Part shown: piece by piece, positions 18,823-27,656 of the stretch | Layout: every line of letters begins with the position of its first letter | Numbering within the stretch: position 1 is the first letter of the stretch | Assembly (NCBI RefSeq): GCF_016765775.1 | Contig: NZ_JAESVN010000003.1 | Coordinates: forward strand, 62,001-126,000 | Origin: Szabonella alba | GTDB lineage: Bacteria > Pseudomonadota > Alphaproteobacteria > Rhodobacterales > Rhodobacteraceae | DNA length: 64,000 nt | Reading direction: 5' to 3' | Position numbers and translations under genes: made by a program | Notes under the pieces: model-generated | Databases searched by the model: none | What the model was told of the DNA's origin: nothing | Seen by the model: only the letters and a program-made list of their open reading frames with translations

Positions 18823-20034
18823 TCAGGCCGTTGCCCGCGATGACAGCGCCCCCGAAGACAAGGCCCCAGAAGACAGGGCCCGGGCAACGCCGCGCAGTTC
18901 GGCCAGCCCCCGCAGCCGCCCGATCAGCGGATAGCCGGGATGGGTGCCGCGTTCCGCATCGCTCAGCAGATCATGGCCATGATCGGGGCGAAAGGGGATC
19001 ACCGCATCGGCGCGGCCGGTCTGCCTGCGCCGCGCCTCTTCCTCCAGAAGTGCGGCGATCAGATCGACCATATCGGTATCGCCTTCCAGATGTGCGGCCT
19101 CCTCAAAGCTGCCATCGGGGTCTTTGCGGACATTGCGCAGATGCGCGAAATGGATGCGGTCCGCAAAACGGCGTGCGATGGCGGGCACGTCATTGGCGGG
19201 GTTGGCCCCAAGCGAGCCGGAACACAGCGTCAAACCGTTGGCCGGGCTGTCCACCGCGCCAAGGATGAAGGCAATGTCATCGGCATCCGACACGATGCGC
19301 GGCAGGCCCAGAATATCGCGCGGCGGATCATCGGGATGCACGCACAGCCGCATGCCCAGATCCTCGGCGGCGGGCACGACTTCTTGCAGGAAGCGGGCGT
19401 AATGGGCGCGCAGATCGTCCTGCCCGATGCCGTCATAGGTTTTCAGCGCCTCGCGCAGCGCGGGCACGTCATAGCGGTCATAGGCCCCCGGCAGGCCCGC
19501 CATGATCGAGTTCAGCAGCGTCTCACGATCCGCCTCGGTCGCGCGCTGGAACCAGATCGCGGCCTGCTGCACCACTTCGGGCAGGTAATCGGCCTCGGCC
19601 TCGGTCCGGCCCAGCATATGGATCTCGAACGCGGCCATCCGGGGCGCGGAAAAGCGCAGGCAGGTGCCGCCGCGTGCCACCGGGGCGGCCAGATCGGTGC
19701 GTGTCCAGTCCAGAAGCGGCATGAAATTATAGCAGATCGTATGGATGCCATTGGCCGCCAGATTGGCCAGCGACTGGCGGTAATTGGCAAAGATCCGGTC
19801 CAGATCACCCGCGCCGCGCTTCACATCCTCATGGATCGGCAGGCTTTCGACTACGACCCAGTCAAACCCGGCCTCTTCGATCTGGCGCTTGCGCGCGGCG
19901 ATGGTTTCAACCGGCCAGACCTCACCATAAGGGATTTCATGCAGCGCGGTGACAATGCCGCTGGCCCCGGTCTGGGCGATCTCGGGCAGGGTGATCTTGT
20001 CGAAGGGTCCATACCAGCGCCAGCTTTCGATCAT
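18823..20034 (-). CDS. uxuA: Mannonate dehydratase
   Basis: 403 residues, slightly longer than the usual roughly 394. The protein starts MIESWRWYGPFDKITLPEIAQTGASGIVTALHEIPYGEVW, as in UxuA. Metal ligands expected in the family fit LCVHPDDPP, CSGSLGANPANDV and the HFAHLRNV segment. It dehydrates D-mannonate to 2-keto-3-deoxygluconate. GGAGG lies just before the ATG and the start overlaps the uxuB stop by 4 bp. The C terminus carries an odd five-residue repeat (ALSSG, ALSSG, ALSSR) that explains the extra length. It is the last gene of the uronate operon. Confidence 0.96.
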   Translation of the reverse strand: MIESWRWYGPFDKITLPEIAQTGASGIVTALHEIPYGEVWPVETIAARKRQIEEAGFDWVVVESLPIHEDVKRGAGDLDRIFANYRQSLANLAANGIHTICYNFMPLLDWTRTDLAAPVARGGTCLRFSAPRMAAFEIHMLGRTEAEADYLPEVVQQAAIWFQRATEADRETLLNSIMAGLPGAYDRYDVPALREALKTYDGIGQDDLRAHYARFLQEVVPAAEDLGMRLCVHPDDPPRDILGLPRIVSDADDIAFILGAVDSPANGLTLCSGSLGANPANDVPAIARRFADRIHFAHLRNVRKDPDGSFEEAAHLEGDTDMVDLIAALLEEEARRRQTGRADAVIPFRPDHGHDLLSDAERGTHPGYPLIGRLRGLAELRGVARALSSGALSSGALSSRATA

Positions 20035-21413
20035 GTCAGATCCTCCAGAGATGCGCGCACGCCATGCGTAGCAAGCCGTGCATGGGCGGCGGTGACGGGG
20101 GCGGCCAGGTCCTTGGCCACGGATTCGGGAAAGATCGCGGGCAGCGCCAGCAGGGCGGCAGGCCCGTCCGGCGCGCGGGCGGCCAGTTCGGCGGCCATCG
20201 GGTCGCGCACGTCGATCGGCTGACCGTCCACGCCCTTGCCCGAAATGTAATGCATCCAGCCCGCAATCGCCAACGTCAGCCCCGGGCTTTGCCGCCCCAC
20301 CGCATGGTTCTCGGCCCATGTCGACAGGATCCGCTGCGGCAGTTTCTGGCTGCCATCCATGGCGATCTGCCATGTCCGGTGCCGGATCGCAGGATTGGAA
20401 TAGCGCGCGAACAACTGATCGGCATAGTCGGTCAGGTCCACGCCCGGCGGCGGGGTCAGGGCCGGAATGATCTCGCGCCGCCACAGCGCCTTGACGAAAG
20501 CCGCGAAAACCGGATCGGCGGCGCAATCGGCAATGGTTTCATGACCGGCAAGATAGCCCAGATAGGCCAGCGTCGAATGGGTGCCGTTGAGCATGCGCAG
20601 CTTCATATGCTCATAGGCCGTTACATCGGTCACCAGTTCCGCGCCAGCGGCAGCAAGATCAGGGCGTTCGCCGCTGACGAAATCATCCTCGATCACCCAT
20701 TGGCCGAACGGCTCATGCATGACGGGGGCAGCATCGGTGATGCCCATGGCGGCAAGGCGGGCGATATCCTCGGGCTTGGTGGCAGGCACGATGCGGTCAA
20801 CCATCGTGGACGGAAAACGCCCCAAGGCCCCGATCCAGTCGGCCAGATCCGGGTCGATGCGTCGGGCAAGCTCCAGCACCACGCCCCGCAGAACCCGGCC
20901 ATTCTGCGGAAGGTTGTCGCAGGTCATCGCGGTGAAGGGGGCAAGCCCGCGATTGCGGCGCAGTTGCAGCGCCCGCACCAGATAGCCGGGGGCCGAGCGG
21001 GGCAGGGCATGGGACAGATCATGCCGGATATCGGGATGATCGGGGTTCAGCGCGCCGGTTGCCGGATTGTGGCAATAGCCCTTTTCCGTGACCGTCAGCG
21101 ACACGATCCGGATGCCGGGATCGGCCATCGCCTCAAGCACCGCCTGCGGATCCTCAGGCGCGACCAGCACATCCTGCAGAACGGTCAGACGGCGCGGCGT
21201 TTCGCCCTCGGGGCCCTGCTCCACGGCGGTATAGGCAAAGCCCTGCGGCGCCAGCGCATCGCGTGTGCCCGGCGATTGCAGCGACACGCCGATGATGCCC
21301 CAGTCACCGCCCGACACTTCCATAGCACGGGCCACATAGGCCGCCCCATGCGCGCGGAAAAACGCGCCAAGTCCAAGATGGATGATACCGGGTTTCGGGC
21401 GTTCAACGGGCAA
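20031..21413 (-). CDS. uxuB: Fructuronate reductase (mannitol dehydrogenase family)
   Basis: 460 residues from a TTG start. The Rossmann NAD motif is at the very beginning (PGIIHLGLGAFFRAHGA), and VIEDDFVSGERPDL and the KLRMLNGTHSTLAYLGYLAG helix carry the polyol dehydrogenase signature (Lys and Asn/His catalytic residues). It reduces D-fructuronate to D-mannonate. The TTG was chosen because GGAGG lies exactly five bases upstream (21419-21423) inside the end of kduD, overlapping that gene by 11 bp. In-frame ATGs 12, 18 and 33 bases further up have no comparable site. The next gene, uxuA, starts inside its stop. Confidence 0.9.
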   Translation of the reverse strand: MPVERPKPGIIHLGLGAFFRAHGAAYVARAMEVSGGDWGIIGVSLQSPGTRDALAPQGFAYTAVEQGPEGETPRRLTVLQDVLVAPEDPQAVLEAMADPGIRIVSLTVTEKGYCHNPATGALNPDHPDIRHDLSHALPRSAPGYLVRALQLRRNRGLAPFTAMTCDNLPQNGRVLRGVVLELARRIDPDLADWIGALGRFPSTMVDRIVPATKPEDIARLAAMGITDAAPVMHEPFGQWVIEDDFVSGERPDLAAAGAELVTDVTAYEHMKLRMLNGTHSTLAYLGYLAGHETIADCAADPVFAAFVKALWRREIIPALTPPPGVDLTDYADQLFARYSNPAIRHRTWQIAMDGSQKLPQRILSTWAENHAVGRQSPGLTLAIAGWMHYISGKGVDGQPIDVRDPMAAELAARAPDGPAALLALPAIFPESVAKDLAAPVTAAHARLATHGVRASLEDLT

Positions 21414-22122
21414 GCCAGCCTCCATCGACATTGAGAACCGCGCCATGGATGTAATCGGCGGCGGGTGAGGACAGGAACACGGCTGTTCCGGCAATATCCT
21501 CGGGGCGGCCCCAGCGGCCTGCCGGAATACGGTCCAGAATGGCCTTGCTGCGCTCGGGATCGGCGCGCAGCGCCTCTGTATTGGCGGTGGCGATATAGCC
21601 GGGGGCGATGGCGTTCACATTGATCCCCCTGGCGGCCCATTCATTCGCCAGAATCTTCGTCAGCCCCGCAACACCATGCTTTGACGCGGTATAGGAGGGC
21701 ACACGGATGCCACCCTGAAAGGACAGAAGCGAGGCGATATTGACAATCTTGCCGGTTGCGCCACGCGCCATCACCGCCCTGGCAAAGGCCTGTGAGGTAA
21801 AGAACAGCGCCTTGAGATTGGTATCCATCACATCATCCCAGTCGGATTCGGTGAAATCGACTGCGTCCGCCCGCCGGATGATGCCGGCATTGTTGACAAG
21901 GATATCGACCGGATCACCCGAAAACGCATCCCGCGCGGCCATCGCATCGGCGAAATCAAGGCGCAGTTCGGTGCCGCCGGTCAGCGCGACCGTCTCGGCG
22001 CTGGACGACCGGCCCGCGCAGATCACGTCTGCCCCCGCCTGCGACAGTGCCACAGCAATCGCCTGCCCGATCCCGGCATTCGCCCCGGTGACAAGGGCGC
22101 GCTTTCCGGTCAGGGCACTCAT
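21403..22122 (-). CDS. kduD: 2-Dehydro-3-deoxy-D-gluconate 5-dehydrogenase (SDR)
   Basis: A 239-residue short-chain dehydrogenase. The cofactor motif is VTGANAGIGQAIA (residues 11-23), NNAG appears at DILVNNAGIIRRAD, and the catalytic Ser/Tyr/Lys are in ASLLSFQGG and YTASK. Length and the neighbouring kduI identify it as KduD, which interconverts 2,5-diketo-3-deoxygluconate and KDG. GGAGG lies before the ATG, and the start overlaps the kduI stop (ATGA). On sequence alone another SDR would be possible; the context makes KduD very likely. Confidence 0.9.
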   Translation of the reverse strand: MSALTGKRALVTGANAGIGQAIAVALSQAGADVICAGRSSSAETVALTGGTELRLDFADAMAARDAFSGDPVDILVNNAGIIRRADAVDFTESDWDDVMDTNLKALFFTSQAFARAVMARGATGKIVNIASLLSFQGGIRVPSYTASKHGVAGLTKILANEWAARGINVNAIAPGYIATANTEALRADPERSKAILDRIPAGRWGRPEDIAGTAVFLSSPAADYIHGAVLNVDGGWLAR

Positions 22123-22943
22123 CTCAGATCCTCCATCGCGACCATGTCCATATCGGTGTAATCGACATTGTCGCCCGCCATGCACCAGATGAAACTGTAT
22201 TCCCCCGTGCCACAGCCCGAATGAATCGACCATGGCGGCGAGATCGCGGCCTCTTCATTGGCGACGACCAGATGGCGGGTTTCCGACGGTTCGCCCATCA
22301 GATGCAGGATGCGGGTTTCAGGCTTCATGTCGAAATAAAGATAGGCCTCCATCCGCCGGTCATGCGTGTGGCAGGGCATCGTGTTCCAGACCGAACCCGC
22401 CTCGAACTGCGTATAGCCCAGAACAAGCTGGCATGAGGGCATCACAAGCGGATGGATGAACTGGTTGATCCGCCGCTTGTTCGCGGTCTCGGCCGCGCCA
22501 AGGTTCAGGGTCTTGGCCTCGGCCAGCGGGATCAGCCGCGCGGAATGGGTGGCATGGGCGGGGGCGGAGGCCAGGAAAAACCGTCCATCCCCCGCAAAGG
22601 TCACCGGCCCCGATCCCATCGGAAGATACAGCACATCGCCGCGTGCCATCTCATGCGCCGTGCCGTCAGCGCTGACGCGGCCGGGCCCGCCGATATTGAC
22701 CACGCCCAACTCGCGCCGGTCCAGAAAACTGGCGGTTCCCGCCTCGGCCACATGGTCCAGCGTCAGCGGCGTGTCGCCCGGCACCACGCCACCCACCACC
22801 ATCCTGTCGTAATGGGTATAGATCAGCCGGATCTCACCGCTCTGGAACAGGCCGCTGCCCAGAAAATTCTGGCGCAGTGCTGCGGTATCCATGGCTTTTG
22901 CAGCCGCCGGATGGACGGCATGGCGGGTTTCAACGGTCAGCAT
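22119..22943 (-). CDS. kduI: 5-Dehydro-4-deoxy-D-glucuronate isomerase
   Basis: 274 residues, near the family norm of 278. KduI features include the N-terminal VETRHAVHPAAAKAMDTAALRQNFL, and the cupin metal site MPCHTHDRRMEAYLYFDM, with metal-binding His and Glu residues, followed by SPPWSIHSGCGTGEYSFIWCMAGDN. It isomerises 4-deoxy-L-threo-5-hexosulose uronate to 2,5-diketo-3-deoxygluconate. AAAGG precedes the ATG. The kdgF gene is immediately upstream with an 11-bp gap, and together with kduD these genes process unsaturated uronates. Confidence 0.96.
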   Translation of the reverse strand: MLTVETRHAVHPAAAKAMDTAALRQNFLGSGLFQSGEIRLIYTHYDRMVVGGVVPGDTPLTLDHVAEAGTASFLDRRELGVVNIGGPGRVSADGTAHEMARGDVLYLPMGSGPVTFAGDGRFFLASAPAHATHSARLIPLAEAKTLNLGAAETANKRRINQFIHPLVMPSCQLVLGYTQFEAGSVWNTMPCHTHDRRMEAYLYFDMKPETRILHLMGEPSETRHLVVANEEAAISPPWSIHSGCGTGEYSFIWCMAGDNVDYTDMDMVAMEDLR

Positions 22944-22954
22944 GGCAGGGCCTT

Positions 22955-23260
22955 TCAGAGAAAATCGTCGCGGCGGGGCGAAAAGCTGTCGATCAGTTCC
23001 CCCGAAAGCAGGCAACGGCAGCCATGCGTCACCCCCGAGGGGATCATCACACTATCACCGGGGCCGATTTCATGCACTTCCTCCCCTATGGTGAAGCTGA
23101 ACCGCCCCGAACGAACGAAGGTCGATTGCACATGCGCATGGCTGTGCAATTTGCCCTCGGCCCCGGTTTCAAACCGGAAGGCGACCAGCATCAGCGCCGG
23201 GTCCTCGGCCAGCACCTGACGGGTCACGCCGGGATCGGTTGGAACGGTGGGATAGGTCAT
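22955..23260 (-). CDS. kdgF: Cupin protein, KdgF-like
   Basis: A 101-residue single-domain cupin. The metal-binding motif 1 is KLHSHAHVQSTFVRSG (two His, a Gln and the following residues), and motif 2 is GDSVMIPSGVTHGCRC. KdgF converts 4,5-unsaturated monouronates to the linear ketonised form used by KduI; the position directly before kduI matches the known gene order in several proteobacteria. The ribosome-binding site is weak. Small cupins are hard to assign by sequence alone, so the name rests mainly on length and operon context. Confidence 0.82.
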   Translation of the reverse strand: MTYPTVPTDPGVTRQVLAEDPALMLVAFRFETGAEGKLHSHAHVQSTFVRSGRFSFTIGEEVHEIGPGDSVMIPSGVTHGCRCLLSGELIDSFSPRRDDFL

Positions 23261-23267
23261 GTCTTTC

Positions 23268-24548
23268 TCACTTGAACAGGGAGGGCAGCCACAGCGACAG
23301 CGCCGGGATATAGGTCACCAGCAGCAGCACCACCAGCGAGGCGAAATAGAAGGGCCAGATCGTGCGGACGGCCTCCCAGATCGGAATGCGCCCGACCGCG
23401 CAGCCGACAAACAGCACCGCGCCCACCGGCGGGGTGCAAAGCCCGATCCCCAGATTGAGAACCATGATCACCCCGAAATGCACCGGATCGACGCCGAAGG
23501 CCTGCGCAATCGGCAGAAAGATCGGCGTGACGATCACGATCAGCGGTGCCATATCCATGAAGGTGCCCAGCAGCAGCAGCGCGATATTGATCATCAAGAG
23601 GATCAGGATCGGATTGTCTGACACCGTCTGCATGAAGGCCACGATGCTGGTGGGCACCTTGAAATAGGCCAGAAGCCAGCCGAAGGCCGCCGCACAGCCG
23701 ATGACCAGCAGAACCATCGCCGTGGTGCGCACGGCGCCCAGCGTGGCGGCCACGAATTCCTTCCATGGCAGTGAGCGGTAGACAAAGACCGTGACCAGCA
23801 GCGCATAGATCACCGCGATATTCGAGCTTTCCGAGGCGGTGAACACGCCTGATCGCACACCCCCGAAGATGATCCCGATCAGGATCAGCCCTGGAATGGC
23901 CGAGACCAGCAGCGCGCCGATCATCCGCATCCCTGGGAAGGGTTCAGTCGGATAGCCGCGTTCACGCGCCACGAACCAAGCCACGATCATCAGCGCGATG
24001 GCCAGCATGAAACCGGGGATGATGCCGGCCGTGAACAGATCGGCAATGGACAGTCGCCCGCCCGCCGAAATCGAATAGATGATCATATTATGCGACGGCG
24101 GCAGCATGATCGCGATGATCGAGGAGGTCACGGTGATATTGACCGCGTAATCCGCAGCATAGCCCTTGGCCTTCATCTGCGGCACCATGATGCCGCCGAC
24201 CGCCGAGGCATCTGCCGCCGCCGATCCCGAAATCCCGCCGAACATGACCGAGGCCAGGATATTCACCTGCCCCAGCCCGCCGCGCAGATGCCCGACCAGC
24301 GCGCCCGCCAGTGCCACCAGCCGTCGCGCGATATCGCCGCGCACCATCAGATCGCCCGCATAGATGAAGAAGGGGATCGCCATCAGCGCAAAGACCGAAA
24401 TGCCGGAATTCAGCCGCTGGAACACCACAAGCGGCGGCAGGCCCATGTAAAGCACCGTAGCAAAGCTGGAAATGCCAAGGCAAAAGGCAACCGGGGTGCC
24501 GATCAGCAGCAGGAACACGAAGGTTCCGAAAAGAATATAGAGTTCCAA
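23268..24548 (-). CDS. dctM: TRAP transporter large permease subunit (DctM)
   Basis: 426 residues of hydrophobic, multi-pass sequence. The DctM pattern is seen in GTPVAFCLGISSF, FGGISGSAAADASAVGGIMVPQM and the GIGLCTPPVGAVLFVGCAVGR segment. It is the sodium-coupled translocating subunit of a periplasmic-binding-protein-dependent TRAP importer. The start codon is TTG (24546-24548) with GAGG eight bases upstream, three bases after the dctQ stop. It belongs to the uronate operon and should import glucuronate or unsaturated uronate with its partners. Confidence 0.94.
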   Translation of the reverse strand: MELYILFGTFVFLLLIGTPVAFCLGISSFATVLYMGLPPLVVFQRLNSGISVFALMAIPFFIYAGDLMVRGDIARRLVALAGALVGHLRGGLGQVNILASVMFGGISGSAAADASAVGGIMVPQMKAKGYAADYAVNITVTSSIIAIMLPPSHNMIIYSISAGGRLSIADLFTAGIIPGFMLAIALMIVAWFVARERGYPTEPFPGMRMIGALLVSAIPGLILIGIIFGGVRSGVFTASESSNIAVIYALLVTVFVYRSLPWKEFVAATLGAVRTTAMVLLVIGCAAAFGWLLAYFKVPTSIVAFMQTVSDNPILILLMINIALLLLGTFMDMAPLIVIVTPIFLPIAQAFGVDPVHFGVIMVLNLGIGLCTPPVGAVLFVGCAVGRIPIWEAVRTIWPFYFASLVVLLLVTYIPALSLWLPSLFK

Positions 24549-24551
24549 GGA

Positions 24552-25073
24552 TCAGTCCTCGACCATGTCTTCGCCAAAGCGCGCCGTCTGCATTCCGGCG
24601 GCGCGGCGCAAGAGCCGCTCACCCGAGAACAGAACAACCAGAAGTCCGCCCAGAACAAGCGGCAGGAAATTCGTGCCATCCGGCAGGCCCAGCGTCGGCA
24701 TTTTTGAGCTCCATGTCCGTCGGGCAAGCTCCAGCCCGAACCAGAACATCCCGGCCCCGAAGGCGCCGACGACAAGATCCGAAACTGAATGCAGAAAGCG
24801 CACCACGCCCTGCGGCAGGAACATCAGAAGCACGTCAAAGGACAGGTGATACCCCTCGCGCGTGCCGACAGCGGCGCCCAGAAGGATGAACCAGCCCATG
24901 AACTGCACCGCCAGCGGTTCGGACCAGACGATGGAGGATCCGATCACATAGCGCATGAAGACCTGCGCCGCGACAACAGCGGTCATCAGGATCAGGCAGG
25001 TGCCGGAAATATAAAGCGTGATACGCGCCAGCACGCCGAACAGGCGCGCAAGGACCTTCAACCCGTCCTGCAT
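24552..25073 (-). CDS. dctQ: TRAP transporter small permease subunit (DctQ)
   Basis: A 173-residue membrane protein with four predicted hydrophobic segments (ITLYISGTCLILMTAVVAAQVF, PLAVQFMGWFILLGAAVG, VRFLHSVSDLVVGAFGAGMFW and LPLVLGGLLVVLF). VIGSSIVWSEPLAV matches the DctQ family around residues 41-54. It forms the small subunit of the TRAP importer together with the DctM gene three bases downstream. A GC-rich hairpin separates it from the upstream binding-protein gene. Confidence 0.9.
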   Translation of the reverse strand: MQDGLKVLARLFGVLARITLYISGTCLILMTAVVAAQVFMRYVIGSSIVWSEPLAVQFMGWFILLGAAVGTREGYHLSFDVLLMFLPQGVVRFLHSVSDLVVGAFGAGMFWFGLELARRTWSSKMPTLGLPDGTNFLPLVLGGLLVVLFSGERLLRRAAGMQTARFGEDMVED

Positions 25074-25100
25074 GGACTTGCCCCCGATACGATGGAGAAA

Positions 25101-25126
25101 GGGCGGCCCGGAACCCCGGGCCGCCC
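25101..25126 (-). terminator. Hairpin between dctP and dctQM
   Basis: An 11-bp perfect stem (25101-25111 with 25116-25126) and a 4-base loop, followed on the minus strand by TTTCTCC. It lies in the 63-bp gap between the binding-protein and permease genes. Such hairpins commonly act as partial terminators or 3'-stabilisers, giving excess periplasmic binding protein relative to permease. The exact role is inferred. Confidence 0.6.
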
Positions 25127-25136
25127 GTTAATGCGG

Positions 25137-26117
25137 TTACTCGGTCGCCTGAATCCGCTCGACCAGATCCCGCAGTACATCGGTGGTCACATGCTTTTCA
25201 TAAACCGGCACCATGGCCTCGATGAAGGGGGTCTTGTCGATATCGGTGATGATCTCTGCCCCGGCAGCCAGCACCTTTTCGGTCGAGGCCTTTTCACGCT
25301 CGGCCCAGAGGGCGCGCATGTGGGGCACCGATTCCTTGGCGGCCTGACGCACGATCTCCTGATCCTCGGCCGAAAGCTTGTCGAAGCTGGTCTTGGACAT
25401 GACCAGCGCCTCGGGGACGATCAGGTGTTCGTCCAGCGTGTAGTATTTCGCAACCTCGAAATGGCCCGAGGATTCAAACGAGGGCGGGTTGTTCTCGGCC
25501 CCGTCGATCACGCCGGTCTGGATCGAGGAATAGACCTCACCATAGGGCAGGGGGGTGGCGGATGCGCCAAGCGCGTCCATCATGTCCACGAAGATGTCGG
25601 ATTGCATGACGCGCACCTTCATATCCTTGAGATCCGCCAGCGAGGTGATCGGGCGCTGGCTGTTGTAGAAGCTGCGCGCGCCCGCGTCGTAATAGGCCAG
25701 ACCGATCAGATCATGCGGTTCAAAGGCCGCAAGGATCTGCTCACCGATGGGGCCGTCCATGACCGTGTTCATATGCGCGACCGAGCGGAAGATATAGGGC
25801 AGCGAGACGACCTTGGTTTCCTCGATCAGGTTGTTGAAGGGGCCCATGGAAACGCGCGTCATGTCGATGACGCCGAAACGGGTCTGTTCGATCGTGTCGC
25901 GCTCTTCGCCCAGCTGGGCCGAATGGAACACCTCGATGCAGATCCGCCCGTCGGTGCGTTCCTGGATCAGTTCACCCATATATTTGACGGCCTCGATGGT
26001 GGGATATCCGTCGGGATGGGTATCGGCCGAACGCAGCGTCACCTCACAGGCCGCAGCCGCCGTGGCCATGGCCGCCGAGGCCATCAGCGCCGCACTGAGC
26101 GTTTTCATATAGGTCAT
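25137..26117 (-). CDS. dctP: TRAP transporter substrate-binding protein (DctP family)
   Basis: 326 residues with a Sec signal peptide ([23 protein letters not shown], cleavage before CEVTL). The mature protein has family motifs [64 protein letters not shown], including the arginine that contacts the substrate carboxylate. TRAP proteins of this type bind acidic sugars, consistent with the surrounding uronate genes. GGGAGGAAAG precedes the ATG at 26117. uxaC is 25 bp upstream and dctQM follows after a hairpin. Confidence 0.93.
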   Translation of the reverse strand: MTYMKTLSAALMASAAMATAAAACEVTLRSADTHPDGYPTIEAVKYMGELIQERTDGRICIEVFHSAQLGEERDTIEQTRFGVIDMTRVSMGPFNNLIEETKVVSLPYIFRSVAHMNTVMDGPIGEQILAAFEPHDLIGLAYYDAGARSFYNSQRPITSLADLKDMKVRVMQSDIFVDMMDALGASATPLPYGEVYSSIQTGVIDGAENNPPSFESSGHFEVAKYYTLDEHLIVPEALVMSKTSFDKLSAEDQEIVRQAAKESVPHMRALWAEREKASTEKVLAAGAEIITDIDKTPFIEAMVPVYEKHVTTDVLRDLVERIQATE

Positions 26118-26142
26118 TGTCTTTCCTCCCGTTTTTTGGCTT

Positions 26143-27549
26143 TCAAAGCCGATAAGCCTGTTTTACCAGGCGATAGGTCAGGTCATGGGCGACCTCGGAT
26201 GCCTCCGCCTCATCCAGTCTTCCGCTGGCGCAAAGCGTGGCAAGATAGGCGCAATCCACACGCCGGGCGACATCATGCCGGGCGGGGATCGAAAGATAGG
26301 CGCGGGTATCGTCGTTGAACCCCACGGTATTATAGAAACCCGCCGTTTCCGTGGTGGCCTCGCGGAAACGGCGCATCCCTTCGGCGCTGTCAAAGAACCA
26401 CCATGCCGGGCCCAGTTTCAGACAGGGATAGACCCCGGCCAAGGGCGCGAGTTCGCGCGACAGCGTGGTTTCGTCCAGTGTGAACAGGATGACGGAAAGC
26501 CGCGGATCATGGCCCACGGCATTCAGGAGCGGGCGCAGCGCGCGGACATAATCGGTGCGGGTCGGGATATCGAAGCCCTTGTCGCGCCCGAACATGCCCA
26601 TGACCCGGTCGGAATGGTTGCGGAACGATCCGGGGTGGATCTGCATCACCAGCCCGTCCTCACAGCTCATCCTTGCCATTTCTGTCAGCATCTGGCCCCG
26701 GAAGGCATCGCGCTCCTCGGCACTGGCCTTGCCTGCGATCACCTTCTGATAGAGTGCCGCCGCATCCTTGGGGGCCAGATCCTCGGTCCGGGCGGTGGGG
26801 TGGCCGTGATCGGTCGAGGTCGCGCCGAAGGTCTTGAAATAGGCGCGCCGCGACCGGTGGGCGTTCAGATAGCCCTCCCATGTCGTAGTATCCTCGCCCG
26901 AAATCTCACCCAGTTGCGCGATACTGGCGGCAAAGCCCGCGAAATCGGGATCGGTCACCGCATCGGGGCGATAGGCCGGAACAACGCGCCCCTTCCAGCC
27001 GCTTTCGCGGATCATCCGGTGCCAGCGCAGATCATCCAGCGCGGAATCGGTGGTTGAGATCACCTCGATGTTGAACCGCTCATACAGCGCCCGGGGGCGG
27101 AATTCGGGTTGGCTCAGCTTTTCGGCAATGAAGTCATAGGTTTCATCGGCTGTGGCCGCCGTGATCGGGGTTGAAAGCCCCAGCACCTGCTGAAAGGCAT
27201 GATCAAGCCAGAGCCGCGAGGGCGTGCCCCGGAACAGATGGGCATTCGCGGCGAAGATCCGCCAGATTGCCCGCCCGTCGGTTTCAACCTCACCACCATC
27301 GGCGCGCGGGACGCCAAGGCTTTCCAGCGCGATGCCCTGACTGTGCAGCATGCGGAAGACATAGTGATCCGGCGTCACGAAAAGCTGCGAAGGGTCGGGA
27401 AAGGCCGCATCCTCGGCATACCAGCGCGGATCGGTATGGCCATGGGGGCTGATGATGGGCAGATCCTTCACGCCCTCATAAAGACTGCGGGCAAGGTCAC
27501 GCGCGCGGCCTTCAAGCGGTAACAGGCGATCAGGATCGAGTGGTGCCAT
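26143..27549 (-). CDS. uxaC: Glucuronate isomerase
   Basis: 468 residues, the usual size. The TIM-barrel metallohydrolase-like fold is recognisable from [28 protein letters not shown] at the N terminus (His-x-His), and [19 protein letters not shown] and [32 protein letters not shown] further on. It isomerises D-glucuronate to D-fructuronate and galacturonate to tagaturonate. A strong GGGGGGAGG site lies before the ATG at 27549; an earlier in-frame start lacks it. It is the first gene of the operon and diverges from a GntR regulator gene. Confidence 0.96.
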   Translation of the reverse strand: MAPLDPDRLLPLEGRARDLARSLYEGVKDLPIISPHGHTDPRWYAEDAAFPDPSQLFVTPDHYVFRMLHSQGIALESLGVPRADGGEVETDGRAIWRIFAANAHLFRGTPSRLWLDHAFQQVLGLSTPITAATADETYDFIAEKLSQPEFRPRALYERFNIEVISTTDSALDDLRWHRMIRESGWKGRVVPAYRPDAVTDPDFAGFAASIAQLGEISGEDTTTWEGYLNAHRSRRAYFKTFGATSTDHGHPTARTEDLAPKDAAALYQKVIAGKASAEERDAFRGQMLTEMARMSCEDGLVMQIHPGSFRNHSDRVMGMFGRDKGFDIPTRTDYVRALRPLLNAVGHDPRLSVILFTLDETTLSRELAPLAGVYPCLKLGPAWWFFDSAEGMRRFREATTETAGFYNTVGFNDDTRAYLSIPARHDVARRVDCAYLATLCASGRLDEAEASEVAHDLTYRLVKQAYRL

Positions 27550-27614
27550 ATCGGTTCTGCCTCCCCCCGGGGCGAAAGTCTTTGTCATCCGGCCCGACTT
27601 GGTGTTAGGCTATT

Positions 27615-27632
27615 AAACTAATATGCTAGTAT
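27615..27632. promoter_or_regulatory. Candidate GntR operator between uxaC and its regulator
   Basis: An imperfect palindrome centred on ACTA-N6-TAGT (27617-27630), in the only AT-rich stretch of the 107-bp divergent intergenic region. GntR/FCD regulators usually bind short palindromes of this kind. It lies only about 27 bp from the regulator's ATG, which would fit autoregulation plus control of the uronate operon. Confidence 0.5.
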
Positions 27633-27656
27633 GCCGAAGCTGTCAACGGAGCCGGA

